From the NCBI GenBank assembly GCA_030278955.1, contig JAOANR010000006.1, positions 52,046,915-52,110,914 of the forward strand: a DNA stretch of 64,000 nucleotides, given 5' to 3'. The notes below the pieces were generated by a model. The model was not told where the DNA came from, made no database searches, and saw only the letters and a list, made by a program, of their open reading frames with translations. The DNA comes from Hygrophila difformis (lineage: Eukaryota; Streptophyta; Magnoliopsida; Lamiales; Acanthaceae). Shown piece after piece: positions 1-9,924 of this stretch. Positions within the stretch are counted from its first letter, which is position 1. The number at the start of each line of letters is the position of its first letter. Both the position numbers and the translations under genes were made by a program.

Positions 1-932
1 GCAGGAGATGCTTGTTGCAACAGACGAGTGTACTGAGGACACTTATCAGCGTAATGTTCCTCGCGACAAATCTGACAGCGAGGCGTGAAGCGGCGGCCAC
101 CCCGACCACGACCTGAACCCTGCCGAGGCCCATTGGAAGTGCCCCCGCGAGCCTGCTGGCGACTAGGGTAAGAAGAACCGCCGTTGGAGTGGCAGCCACC
201 GTGCGGCTGCTGCTGTGGGGAATCGCGGTAAGCAGCAAAGGCAGCAACCGGAGCAGAAGGCCCCTCCATGGACCGAAGCATGGATTCAAATTGCTTGGCC
301 TGGTGAAGCAAATCCCGAAAACCAGGCATCGGGCTGAGAGCAAGGCGGGTGTCGGCAAAAGAGGCAAAGGATAAACCGAGGCCGCGCAAGAACCAATGGG
401 ATTTGTCGGAGGGATCCACGGGCTTACCAATGGCAGAAAGTTGATCACACAAGGTCTTGAATTTTCGACCATACTCATCCACGGACATATCAGACTTGCG
501 GAGGGAGAGAAGCTCCTCGCGCAATTGGTGCGTGCGAGAGGCCGAGGAGTCCGAGAAGGCAGCCTGCAAGGTTGTCCAGGCGGCACGGGCAGTGGTGCAT
601 TCAATGACTTCGGACATGGCCTCCGGGGACAAGGACGTCCAGATGACAGAAAGGAGTTTGCGATCTTTAGAACGCCATGAGAGATAGGCGGGGTTGGGAG
701 TGACCACACCATCGGCAGCGGCGATGGTGGCTTCCGGTGAAGCGGCCGTTCCATCAAGGAGACCATCAAGGTCATAGCACTCGGCCATGTGGAGGATTTG
801 ACGATGCCAAACAAGGTATGTGGTGGAGTCGAGTTTCACCGGAACCATGTTGATCATCGTATTAACAGGAAGAGAATCAGAGGCTGGAGGAGGGGTGGGA
901 AGAGTAGTGGCGGCAGGAGTAAGGTTTGCCAT
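1..932 (-). CDS. Copia-type retrotransposon gag, N-terminal part, runs off the window edge
   Basis: The minus strand is open from an ATG at 930-932 to the window edge, about 310 codons. The protein starts MANLTPAATT and has the plant Copia gag layout (UBN2/retrotran_gag type): a Pro/Ser-rich start, a conserved W-R segment (YLSWRSKDRK), a helical core, a Gly/Arg/Ser-rich stretch, then a zinc knuckle at about 60-110 (CQICREEHYADKC). The knuckle spacing is C-x2-C-x3-H-x4-C, one residue shorter than the usual CCHC box. Gag coats the element RNA in virus-like particles. Protease, integrase and reverse transcriptase would lie to the left of the window. A tRNA-Met-like primer site and an LTR end lie just upstream (985-997). 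No frameshift was seen, so this copy may be fairly young. The call rests on motif recognition by eye. Confidence 0.82.
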   Translation of the reverse strand, partial: MANLTPAATTLPTPPPASDSLPVNTMINMVPVKLDSTTYLVWHRQILHMAECYDLDGLLDGTAASPEATIAAADGVVTPNPAYLSWRSKDRKLLSVIWTSLSPEAMSEVIECTTARAAWTTLQAAFSDSSASRTHQLREELLSLRKSDMSVDEYGRKFKTLCDQLSAIGKPVDPSDKSHWFLRGLGLSFASFADTRLALSPMPGFRDLLHQAKQFESMLRSMEGPSAPVAAFAAYRDSPQQQPHGGCHSNGGSSYPSRQQARGGTSNGPRQGSGRGRGGRRFTPRCQICREEHYADKCPQYTRLLQQASP

Positions 933-996
933 GGAGAAAGAAAAGAAAAGAAAGAACGATGCAGAAGCGAAAGGATCGTTCAAAGCTCTGATACCA

Positions 997-1190
997 TGTG
1001 AATAATGGAATAGGATTCACCTTGCTTACGGTGATCCTCAAGACTTGTATTTATAAAGAGTATGTTACAGTGTATAACAACTTCCCATAACAAGAGGGAA
1101 AACAAATCTAATAAATCCCTAATTACAAGTCTAAGTATATGGAAAAGATATGCTATCTATTTCCCGTATTAGATCTCAATGGAACAAACA
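997..1190 (-). repeat. 5' LTR of the left-edge Copia element, with primer-binding site next to it
   Basis: On the minus strand the sequence TGGTATCAGAGC (985-996) is the usual initiator-tRNA-Met primer-binding site. The LTR therefore ends at 997 (ending ...TTCACA) and begins, by the TG rule, near 1186-1190 (TGTTCCATTGAGATC or TGTTTGTTCC). The partner LTR is outside the window, so neither the outer edge nor the target duplication can be checked. A short LTR of about 190 bp fits small Copia elements. Confidence 0.62.
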
Positions 1191-1329
1191 AAGAATTGGT
1201 AATATATTGCGACAGGGGATGAGCATAGGGATGTTCTAATAATTAATAGCAGCACAAACGAATAGTAGAACGTATCATTCCAAATGCATCCAAAGACACT
1301 CTTATGCTCAAGCAATATCACAAGCTTAC

Positions 1330-1402
1330 AGCAAATCGAAGGAGGAGACAAGGCTTGGCAACACCCGAATCATCAATTAGAAGGAGCTTGAACAAATAGT
1401 GG
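1330..1402 (-). pseudogene. Relic exon of a Rab GTPase (RABD/Rab1-like), P-loop mutated
   Basis: On the minus strand a 73-bp segment lies between a good acceptor (TTTCAG, just above 1402) and a good donor (GTAAGC, 1324-1329). It reads HYLFKLLLIDDSGVAKPCLL followed by LRFA. This is the first conserved block of Rab1/RABD-type small GTPases, whose P-loop is normally GDSGVGKS. Here it is DDSGVAKP, so three P-loop positions have changed and nucleotide binding should be lost. The exon length and both splice borders match my recollection of exon 2 of plant RABD genes. No later Rab exon follows, because the left-edge Copia LTR begins about 140 bp downstream. It is a broken or captured fragment. Confidence 0.68.
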
Positions 1403-1680
1403 CTGAAAGACAAATAAAAAGCAACAAAAATTAGTCAAATTACAGCAATTTGGATAGGAATGCACAGTATGAAGCAAGATGCACAATAAGAATATAGTGT
1501 AACCGGACAACAGTGAACCTAAAACCCAAGATGCACAGTATGAAGCAAAATCAGTGAATCACAAATTGCACAACCCTAGCAAATAATTAGGAAAACAATT
1601 TCAATGAGAAGCGAAACACAGGAATCATACCTCAGCAACCAGGAAAAGGGTAAGCCGCGGAGAAGAGAGGCGGAGGAGGA

Positions 1681-2063
1681 TGTTGTGGAATAATGGAGCT
1701 ATTAATTAAATAATAAAGAGAACACCAAGATTTAACGAGGTTCGGCACAAATATGCCTACGTCCTCCGGGCCCCACCGAACTATTATTTCACTATGAAAT
1801 GAAATAATATTACAAAAAGGTTATAGGAAATAATCCTATACCACAAAACCCTCTCAACGAGAAACACTCACAAAGGCTAAAAACTACAATAGGAGAAGAG
1901 AGATCAAAGGCAAGCTTCTTGCCTTTGCTTGTGTTGGGATGATCTTACAAATGAGTGGCCTTGGTATTTATAGGCACAAAATCCATCCACTCCACTAACT
2001 TCATCTACTACATTAAATTCATCAACTCCATTTTCTCCATTGGATTTGGATGCCCACTTCACA
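1681..2063 (-). repeat. 3' LTR of the young Copia element
   Basis: The 383-bp terminal repeat is identical by eye to the copy at 6307-6689. On the minus strand it carries a TATA-like CTATAAATA (complement of 1965-1973), a probable core promoter. In this 3' copy it could drive read-out transcription of flanking DNA to the left, towards the relic Rab exon. A short perfect inverted repeat (AAGGCAAGCTTCTTGCCTT) lies in the LTR near 1908-1926. Confidence 0.93.
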
Positions 2064-2150
2064 AATCTCCACCTTGGTGCATCTCAAATCACATTATCCC
2101 CTTCAAGGTTCTCTCGTCACGAAATTCGGTAGGACCTCCAAATGCGCTTT

Positions 2151-5100
2151 TCAGCGCCAACTTAAAATTCTTGAGACATTAATCAAGTTCAAACAATATT
2201 CGAACTTGATACATGTTACAGCCTTCGTCAACATATCTGCGGGATTCTCGGTGGTCTTGATCTTTTGTACCTTGACTCCACCTTCTTCAATTATTTCCCG
2301 CACAAAATGGTACCGCACGTCGATATGCTTGGTTCTAGCATGATATACCTGGTTCTTTGCTAGATGAATGGCACTTTGACTATCACAAAACACTGTTACA
2401 TGTTTCTGACCAACTCCTAAGTCATCCAGCAATCCCTGTAACCAAATGGCTTCCTTAACAGCTTCTGTAATGGCCATGTATTCTGCCTCCGTTGTTGACA
2501 AAGCAACGGTTGACTGTAAGGTAGACTTCCAACTAACTGGTGCGTTTGCAAGAGTAAATACGTATCCAGTAGTTGATCGACGTTTATCCAGATCTCCTGC
2601 ATAATCTGAATCACAGTACCCAACTATATGCTGACCAGTAACATTAGTCTTCTCAAATATCAACCCAATATCTAAGGTTTTCAAGATATACCTTAGAATC
2701 CATTTCACGGCTTGCCAATGATCTTTACCGGGATCATGCATGTACCTGCTCACTACTCCAACTGCATGTGAAATGTCAGGCCTTGTACACACCATTGCAT
2801 ACATCAAGCTACCCACCGCATTTGAATAAGGAACCTTTGACATGTATTCTCGTTCCTCTTTCGTCTTCGGGCATTGTGAAGCACTAAGTTTGAAATGAGG
2901 AGCAAACGGTGTACTTACAGGTTTGGTTTTGTTCGTTATGCCAAACCGTTGCAATACTTTCTTCAGATATTGCTTCTGAGTCAAACTCAGAGTGCCCCTA
3001 TTCCTGTCTCTCGTTATCTCCATACCGAGAATTTTCTTTGCTTCACCGAGATCTTTCATTTCGAACTCCTTGCTGAGTTGAGACTTCAATCTGCTTATCT
3101 CTCCTCTATCTTTAGATGCAATTAACATGTCATCTACATATAGAAGAAGATAAATGAAAGATCCATCTTGTAGCTTACGGAAATATACACAATGATCAAA
3201 ACTGCTCCTGGTGTACTTCTGGCCCATCATGAATTGATCAAATCGCTTATACCATTGTCTTGGTGATTGTTTCAATCCATAAAGCGATTTCTTCAGTCTG
3301 CAAACCCAATCTTCTTTTCCAGCAACTTTATATCCTTCTGGTTGGGTCATGTAGATTTCCTCTTCCAAATCACCATGTAAGAATGCCGTTTTTACGTCCA
3401 TTTGAACTAGTTCCAAGTCCAACTGTGCTACCAAGGCCAACAAAATTCGAATGGAGGAATGTTTTACAACAGGGGAAAATACCTCATTGTAATCAGTTCC
3501 CTCCTTTTGAGCATAGCCTTTGGCTACCAATCTTGCCTTGTAGCGCACGTCATTCTTTTCTGGAAATCCTTCTTTCTGAGCATAGACCCACTTGCAACCA
3601 ATTGCCTTCTTTCCCTCTGGGAGTTTAGCTAGCTTCCACGTGTGATTTGCTTCAAGGGAATGCATTTCCTCGTCCATGGCTTTCTTCCACTTTTCTTTCT
3701 CCGGACTAATTTTTGCATCAAGAAAAGTTTGTGGTATACCTTCTTCAATAACAGGAAGTGCATAGGCCAGCATACTTTCGAATCGAGCAGGTCTCCGAAT
3801 TTCTCTTCTTGGCCTCCTAATTGCAATTGGTAAATCTTGTTGCTCCTGAGGTTCTTGGGTTAAAACCTCACTTTCACTGAGCTCTTCTTCGGTACTTGGA
3901 CCATCGTTTTCTATTGGTTGACCATCTACCTCTCTGGTTGTAGATGTCTGAAACTCCACCTGTTGAGGATAATGCTCCACCTGCTGAGGAGTACAATCCG
4001 TCTGCTGCTTGGTTACCTTATTCAACATTATTGATTCGTTGAACGTAACATCCCTGCTAAAGATCACCTTTTTCATCTCCGGGCACCATAGGCGATATCC
4101 TTTGACTCCAGAAGATATCCCTACGAAAACATCTTTTCTCGCCCTCGGATCCAGCTTTGATTCTTTCACGTGATAATAAGCAGCGGAACCGAACACACGT
4201 AAAGAATCATAATCATTTGCAGGTTTGCCAAACCATGCCTCCAAAGGTGTCTTGCCTTTAAGAGCAGTTGATGGTAGTCGATTGATTAGATGGCTCGCAT
4301 ATGTCACCGCTTCAGCCCAGAACTGCTTGCCCAAATTAGCATTGGACAACATACACCGAACTTTCTCCAACAATGTTCGGTTCATCCGTTCAGCCACACC
4401 ATTCTGTTGTGGCGTGTCCCGCACAGTGAAATGTCGGGAAATACCTTCCTTCTTGCACAAGTCGAAAAAAGGGTCATTTCGATATTCTGTGCCGTTATCA
4501 GATCGAAGCACTTTAATCTTCCTCCCGGTCTGGTTCTCCATCATGTTCTTCCAAGTGAGGAATTTCCCGAATGCTTCATTTTTTGTTCGCATGGGATACA
4601 CCCATACTCTCCGGGAAAAGTCATCAACAAACGTTACAAAATAATGGTTTCCTCCCAAAGAGGCCGTCTTGGTAGGTCCCCACACATCTGAGTGAATGTA
4701 ATCCATAATGCCTTTAGTGTTATGGATTGTTGTTCCGAACTTCACCCGCGCTTGCTTTCCCAGAACACATTGCTCGCATAATTCAAGTTTGCAAGTCTTT
4801 GCACCCTTCAATAATCCTTGCTTTGCCAGAGTCTGCAAGGATTTTTCCCCAGCATGCCCAAGCCTCATATGCCATAGCTTGGTCATCTTCTCTTCCTTGT
4901 CTGCTTCTGATACTGCTGCTGCAATGCCAACCACTGTATTGCCCTGGAAGTGGTATAAGTTATTTTTCCTTATACCTTTCATGATGACAAGTGCTCCCGA
5001 GATCACTTTCATAATCCCATCCTGAATGTTGATGGAGTGGCCTTTGGCTTCCAAGGCTCCCACTGATATGAGGTTCTTGGCAAATTTCGGTATGTACCGA

Positions 5101-6182
5101 ACTTCCGTCAGCACCTTGGTTGTTCCATCGTGGTTCTTCAGATATACTGAGCCAACTCCAGCTATCTGGCAATATCCGTTGTTGGCTAGGTAGACAACTC
5201 CACCTTCAACTTTTTCAAAATTGACAAACCACTCCTTCCTGGAACACATGTGGAATGAGCATCCGGAGTCTAGCAACCAGTCGTCAGTGCACGTCGTTAC
5301 CGATGAGGCACAAGCTAAAGAATACTCTGTCTCATCACTATCAGCAACACAAGCCTCTGCTACAGCTTTCCCCTTTTTCTTTTGCAGCTTAGGACAATCT
5401 TTCTTCCAATGTCCTTTCTCGTGACAAAAGATACATTCGTCTTTCGACACTCTGCCTCGTGACTTGGATCTGCCTCTTCTGTCCGGCTTGTACTTGTGGC
5501 TACGGCCCCGAACGGTATGAGCTTCACCAGTCGAACTCCTGTGTTCTAACTTATCCTTCTTTCTGATCTCGTTAGAATATAAGGCAGTGGTAACTTCTTT
5601 AAAGGAAATTGTTTCCTTTCCAGTCAGCATACTAACAATTATATGCTCGTATTCATCGGGGAGCGAAGCTAACAGTATCAACGCCTTGTCAACGTCATCT
5701 ATCTTCTCGTCGAGATTCAATAAATCAGTGACCAAAGAATCGAATCTTGTTATGTGTTCATTCATCGTGGTACCGGGCAAATACTGGAATCGATACAGCT
5801 TCGTCTTCATGTAGAGCTTGTTTTCCGTGCTCTTTTTCATGAATTTATCTTCCAGTTCTTTCCACAGTCTGTGCGCCATCGTCTCTCTCATAAGCGGATA
5901 CTTCTGCTCCTTTGAGAGACATAGCCGAATTGTACCACACGCAAGACGGTTGATCCTCGTCCAGTCTTTATCATCAACACCATCTGGTTTGGTTTCTACA
6001 AGTGCCCCATCCAGCTCCTGCTGGTACAAGATGTCCAACACCTCACACTGCCACATACCAAAATTATTGATACCGTCGAATTTTTCGACGTCAAATTTGG
6101 CATTTGAAACCATCGTCCGTGATGACGATGTCACCAACGGCTTCGGATCTGAAGTTGACATTTCACCGGACCTATCCGCCAT
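2151..6182 (-). CDS. Copia gag-pol polyprotein, 1343 residues, intact
   Basis: One unbroken frame encodes every Copia domain in order. Gag comes first, with a CCHC knuckle at about residues 249-262 (CIFCHEKGHWKKDC). Then come the protease (WLLDSGCSFHM, about 300) and integrase, with an HHCC finger starting HMRLGHAGEKS (about 438) and a D,D,E core (YIHSDVWGP, LRSDNGTEY, NGVAERMNRT). Reverse transcriptase carries YVDDML at about 1014. RNase H has TEAEYMAITEA and CDSQSAIHLAKNQ near the end. The order protease-integrase-RT-RNase H is diagnostic of Copia. The start is the first ATG after the primer site, with a 124-bp leader between it and the 5' LTR. The stop lies 88 bp before the 3' LTR. No frameshift or lost catalytic motif was seen. 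Expression would come from the LTR at 6307-6689. Confidence 0.95.
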   Translation of the reverse strand: MADRSGEMSTSDPKPLVTSSSRTMVSNAKFDVEKFDGINNFGMWQCEVLDILYQQELDGALVETKPDGVDDKDWTRINRLACGTIRLCLSKEQKYPLMRETMAHRLWKELEDKFMKKSTENKLYMKTKLYRFQYLPGTTMNEHITRFDSLVTDLLNLDEKIDDVDKALILLASLPDEYEHIIVSMLTGKETISFKEVTTALYSNEIRKKDKLEHRSSTGEAHTVRGRSHKYKPDRRGRSKSRGRVSKDECIFCHEKGHWKKDCPKLQKKKGKAVAEACVADSDETEYSLACASSVTTCTDDWLLDSGCSFHMCSRKEWFVNFEKVEGGVVYLANNGYCQIAGVGSVYLKNHDGTTKVLTEVRYIPKFAKNLISVGALEAKGHSINIQDGIMKVISGALVIMKGIRKNNLYHFQGNTVVGIAAAVSEADKEEKMTKLWHMRLGHAGEKSLQTLAKQGLLKGAKTCKLELCEQCVLGKQARVKFGTTIHNTKGIMDYIHSDVWGPTKTASLGGNHYFVTFVDDFSRRVWVYPMRTKNEAFGKFLTWKNMMENQTGRKIKVLRSDNGTEYRNDPFFDLCKKEGISRHFTVRDTPQQNGVAERMNRTLLEKVRCMLSNANLGKQFWAEAVTYASHLINRLPSTALKGKTPLEAWFGKPANDYDSLRVFGSAAYYHVKESKLDPRARKDVFVGISSGVKGYRLWCPEMKKVIFSRDVTFNESIMLNKVTKQQTDCTPQQVEHYPQQVEFQTSTTREVDGQPIENDGPSTEEELSESEVLTQEPQEQQDLPIAIRRPRREIRRPARFESMLAYALPVIEEGIPQTFLDAKISPEKEKWKKAMDEEMHSLEANHTWKLAKLPEGKKAIGCKWVYAQKEGFPEKNDVRYKARLVAKGYAQKEGTDYNEVFSPVVKHSSIRILLALVAQLDLELVQMDVKTAFLHGDLEEEIYMTQPEGYKVAGKEDWVCRLKKSLYGLKQSPRQWYKRFDQFMMGQKYTRSSFDHCVYFRKLQDGSFIYLLLYVDDMLIASKDRGEISRLKSQLSKEFEMKDLGEAKKILGMEITRDRNRGTLSLTQKQYLKKVLQRFGITNKTKPVSTPFAPHFKLSASQCPKTKEEREYMSKVPYSNAVGSLMYAMVCTRPDISHAVGVVSRYMHDPGKDHWQAVKWILRYILKTLDIGLIFEKTNVTGQHIVGYCDSDYAGDLDKRRSTTGYVFTLANAPVSWKSTLQSTVALSTTEAEYMAITEAVKEAIWLQGLLDDLGVGQKHVTVFCDSQSAIHLAKNQVYHARTKHIDVRYHFVREIIEEGGVKVQKIKTTENPADMLTKAVTCIKFEYCLNLINVSRILSWR

Positions 6183-6306
6183 TTCTGCTTCAAAGTTTAA
6201 TTAATAGCTCACAAACGGTAGCTCAACCGAGATGCGTTTCTGATGTGGAAGATCAGCTTAGCTGCGACCACAGAGCATACTATGCAACCAAGGCTCTGAT
6301 ACCAAT

Positions 6307-6689
6307 TGTTGTGGAATAATGGAGCTATTAATTAAATAATAAAGAGAACACCAAGATTTAACGAGGTTCGGCACAAATATGCCTACGTCCTCCGGGCCCC
6401 ACCGAACTATTATTTCACTATGAAATGAAATAATATTACAAAAAGGTTATAGGAAATAATCCTATACCACAAAACCCTCTCAACGAGAAACACTCACAAA
6501 GGCTAAAAACTACAATAGGAGAAGAGAGATCAAAGGCAAGCTTCTTGCCTTTGCTTGTGTTGGGATGATCTTACAAATGAGTGGCCTTGGTATTTATAGG
6601 CACAAAATCCATCCACTCCACTAACTTCATCTACTACATTAAATTCATCAACTCCATTTTCTCCATTGGATTTGGATGCCCACTTCACA
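6307..6689 (-). repeat. 5' LTR (promoter copy) of the young Copia element
   Basis: This is the upstream LTR in the element's own orientation. It begins TGTGAAGTGGG and ends AACA on the minus strand. It has the TATA-like CTATAAATA near 6591-6599, and the primer-binding site lies two bases inside it (6292-6304). It shows no visible difference from 1681-2063. Confidence 0.93.
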
Positions 6690-6807
6690 GAGGAGAAATC
6701 CACTGGAGCGAGGTTGGCCGTGGTCGGCGGCAGTGAAGGCAGCGAGGAAGCGGGATCTTGGGAGTTGCGAACGGCAGTGGATAAATACAGCCGATGGCAA
6801 AAGCCAT

Positions 6808-9592
6808 GATACTAGGTAATCACAATTCACAACTGCCTGCTGAACGTCTTGGGAAAATGCTTAAGGGATCACTAGTCTCCTGGCTTTATTAGTTCTGAAA
6901 TCTAAAATATTATTATTATTATAAAATAAAATGATCTAGTGAGTCTCATTTCATGATGGGAGCTGGTGATTACCACGTAATCTATTTCTTTGGGATCCAG
7001 ATTACGCCAGTTAAAAGTTCGTGGTCACTTCCAACTATTTTAGGATTCGTCTGAATTCATTGTTGTAAACCATTATTCTATTGTAGAAAAGAATTTCATG
7101 ATCTCAGTTTGAGTGACCTCTAAAATATAAAGAAAAAAATAGGTATTTAAATCCATCACTCAAAGATTTTCTGAAACTTGAATTACCTGAAATAACCCAA
7201 TGAGAATCTTTAAGAGACTGCAGGCATATGAATATGGCAAGATAAAATTGCTTATCAAAATTCTTGATCCAAATACCCTACTCAGAGTTGTAGAAATTTG
7301 GTTAGCAGGAAAATTTCCTGTGAATGATCACACTATCCCAAGATTTGACTCAAGATTAATGACTGTTCACCTTTTATAACATCCTACCTAGCATGTGGCT
7401 GTTGATCCACAAAATCTATAAACCCTGGAAGTTATAATCAATGAACCTTAATGAATTTATAAATTACAAAAGTTTATTCCCAATTAAATGACAAGTACTT
7501 CAAATCCAAAATTAGACCAAATTTGTTTCATAAGTTCCCTAAGTAAATGATGAAAGGCAACCTTCATATCCTTATCCTATGTTCATGACTGAATGACTAA
7601 ATGTATGCATATTGATATGAAATGATATGACTTAGTAGAGTTCATTATAATTATATCATAATAAAGATAATTCACTTTGCTCAATGTGGGAAGGATCCCA
7701 AAAATATTATGTCTATCAATATATTATATGTATAGAGAAAGACGATGAGGGGTCTGAATCCTTAAATTAAAATGCTAGGGTATCCCAAAAATATAATAGG
7801 GACTAGACAGAAATGAGGGTGATTAAATCCTTAAAACAGGAGTTTATGGAATTGAATCTGCAAAATAAGTTTCCAAATTAGTTTGCAGTAATTAAATTGG
7901 GTTTTAAAACTATGAACACTCTCGTTTTCCGCACGCTATGTTTGAACATCATGGAGACAGTTATTTTTCATAGAGTGTTCTTCAGACTCATTAAAGAAGG
8001 TTTGATATCACTCGCTTAAGAGTTTCAAAAGATGAAGTGTGCGATTTTGATCCAAAACCTTCTATTACATTCTAAGTGGTATATATAAAGTGTGTAAAAT
8101 GAATCCTATTCAGTTTCTCGTAGATGATATAGAGTAGATGATATATAGTTATATATATATATATAATATGTGATCATGCTTAGTTTCTTGGAATGAGAAA
8201 CCTAATATTAATTTGCTTCCATGTTTCTCACGCTTTGTTGAGTATGTCAAAGCGTAAGATTTATTGGAGAATGCGATGTAATGATGAATGGATTGTGATT
8301 TATCCAAATAATATCCTACGCGTTGTTCCCTTAAGAACAAAGCGTGGAAAGATATGTTCGTACATGAGTGAAGTGAGAGATCAGATTCAAACTTCTTCAT
8401 GCCGTGTTCATTTATAATCATAGCGTGAATCAGTTTTGAATCTGTTTGTCCAAGCATTTTAAGTTTTGAGTTATGTTCTGAAAGATTGTCACGCTATGAT
8501 CAACACAGCATGAGTTTCCCAAGAACATTGTGAAAATTATGGTACTTGAGCAGCGGCAAACACATGCATAAGTGCAAAACAATTAAAAGTGCAGAAAGCT
8601 AAAATGAAGGCATTCAAACATGCATTAATGCAGTTTTAACAGTGAATCATGCAGAGTTCAATCCTAAACATACTGGAAGTGGTAGTGAAGTGATTCGCAT
8701 GAATTTATACTGACTATGATGTTCTATAGAATGATCTTCAGGATTTATTCCAACAATTAGGGATTGAACAAAATTCTAAAACAAAGCAGAAACTTCAACC
8801 AGAAGAATCAAATTGAAATATAACAGAGGAACTGTTTATTTGGTTTGATGATCAAGCGATCCATTTGAGAGATATTTCATAATAAGATCTTAAGTGAAAT
8901 CAGATTATTAATTGAATTCAATCCAAACTGAGTTTCTAAACCTTTCGATAGAATAATTCTAAAGATTAAAACTGATTTACTCAAGATTTTAATGCAAAAA
9001 GGATTTGTTTTTAGAATTATACCCTACTGATGAAATCCAAAATGAATTCTTTGGCCGAAATCATGATTTGGCTACTAAAGTAGAAAATTTGAAAAGTAAA
9101 ACCGAATTCATGAAAATATAAACATAAAATGTTAAGAGACATAATAAGGAAATAAAATGAATGAATACACCTGGATTCCCGATTTATGATCAGAAAATAT
9201 GAAACGTGATTGATGAATGCGGGTAAACAAGATGTAGAATTCATTAGGAATTCCAATGGATTGGAATAACTTCGGTTGAAACATTCTTCATTCAGGTGAT
9301 TCACAGCCGGTAAATCTACTCCTACAGTCCTACTGATTGCAGAATCTAAGTCTGGCTAAATTTTTCAACTCAAAGCGAAAGAACACACAAGAATTAAATG
9401 GAATCTGAATTACAAAACTGGAATGTAAACTAGTCTAACCTACCTAAGAAAGCAGTAAAGTATGATCGGGAGTGTTTTGAAGTGAAATTCCGATGCCTAG
9501 AGCTGAGCTCTAGAACTCTATTTATAGATATTGCGGAATAACCGCCTTTCAATAGTTGGAATAACTGCCACTCGCGTTGTCCCTTAACTATG
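6808..9592. other. AT-rich intergenic stretch, no gene recognised
   Basis: No frame longer than about 100 codons with family resemblance was found on either strand. There are short AT runs (8149-8166) and several loosely repeated stretches around CACGCTWTG/CAWAGCGTG-type words between about 7930 and 8510. A TATATAAAG word near 8085 is unremarkable. I could not place any transposon ends. It may be old repeat DNA or regulatory sequence of a gene outside the window. Confidence 0.4.
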
Positions 9593-9924
9593 TGTAACAA
9601 CCCTACCTCGGGCTGGACTTGCAGGTCATGCACCCCAACCCCTCCCCATGTGTGCATCCAGTGCTCCCACCAAGCACTTCATAGTGTGTTGTTGGAGGTA
9701 TGATTTGAACCCAAGACCTCCCTTTAACAACCCCCCTTTAACAACCATCCCATGGTAAGGTAAGGCTGCAGCCCACATGGTTACCTTTGGGTGGTTGTTA
9801 AAGGGAGGTCTTGGGTTCAAATCTCACCTCCAACAATCCACCATGGGGTGCTTGGCGGAAGGCCTGGATGCACACATGGAGAGGGGTTGGGTGTGCAGGT
9901 CCAGCCCGGGGTAGGGTTGTTACA
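9593..9924. mobile_element. Fold-back element with arms of about 130 bp
   Basis: The left arm starts TGTAACAACCCTACC at 9593. The right arm ends GGGTAGGGTTGTTACA at 9924 and is its near reverse complement. Both arms run about 130 bp inwards (left to about 9745, right from about 9792) with a few mismatches and indels, leaving a loop of roughly 50 bp. Shared words include GGGAGGTCTTGGGTTCAAAT and its complement. No target duplication was clear. The arms contain TTCAAATCTCACCTCC, close to a pol III B-box-like word, so the element may descend from two facing tRNA-related copies, but this is only a guess. A transcript would form a long hairpin. Confidence 0.72.

Larger units (their letters stand above)
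1681..6689 (-). mobile_element. Complete, apparently young Ty1/Copia LTR retrotransposon (Tork/TNT1-like)
   Basis: The 5009-bp element has a 383-bp LTR at each end, both TGTTGTGG...TTCACA on the plus strand. The 5-bp duplication GAGGA flanks it at 1676-1680 and 6690-6694. The two LTRs appear identical base for base when read side by side, which implies very recent insertion. The minus-strand order is LTR (6307-6689), primer site TGGTATCAGAGCC (6292-6304), polyprotein (6182-2151), purine tract AAGGTGGAGATT against the second LTR, then LTR (1681-2063). Every part needed for autonomous movement is present and unbroken. It interrupts a GC-rich exon-like sequence. Confidence 0.95.
1631..6807 (-). 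other. GC-rich leader exon split by the Copia insertion
   Basis: Removing the Copia element (1681-6689) and one copy of its target duplication joins 1631-1680 to 6695-6807. On the minus strand this gives a GC-rich exon-like segment of about 163 bp ending in a good donor (GAG then GTATGA, at 1630). A frame beginning MAFAIGCIYPLPF runs 53 codons and ends in TGA just before the donor, so it does not continue into the Rab exon. The segment is far richer in GC than its surroundings. It could be a 5' exon of the relic Rab gene or an exon from another gene spliced to it by transposon capture. No family was recognised. Confidence 0.4.

Noticed and set aside
189..1005. Several plus-strand frames at the left edge
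   Set aside because: Antisense to the open Copia gag on the minus strand.
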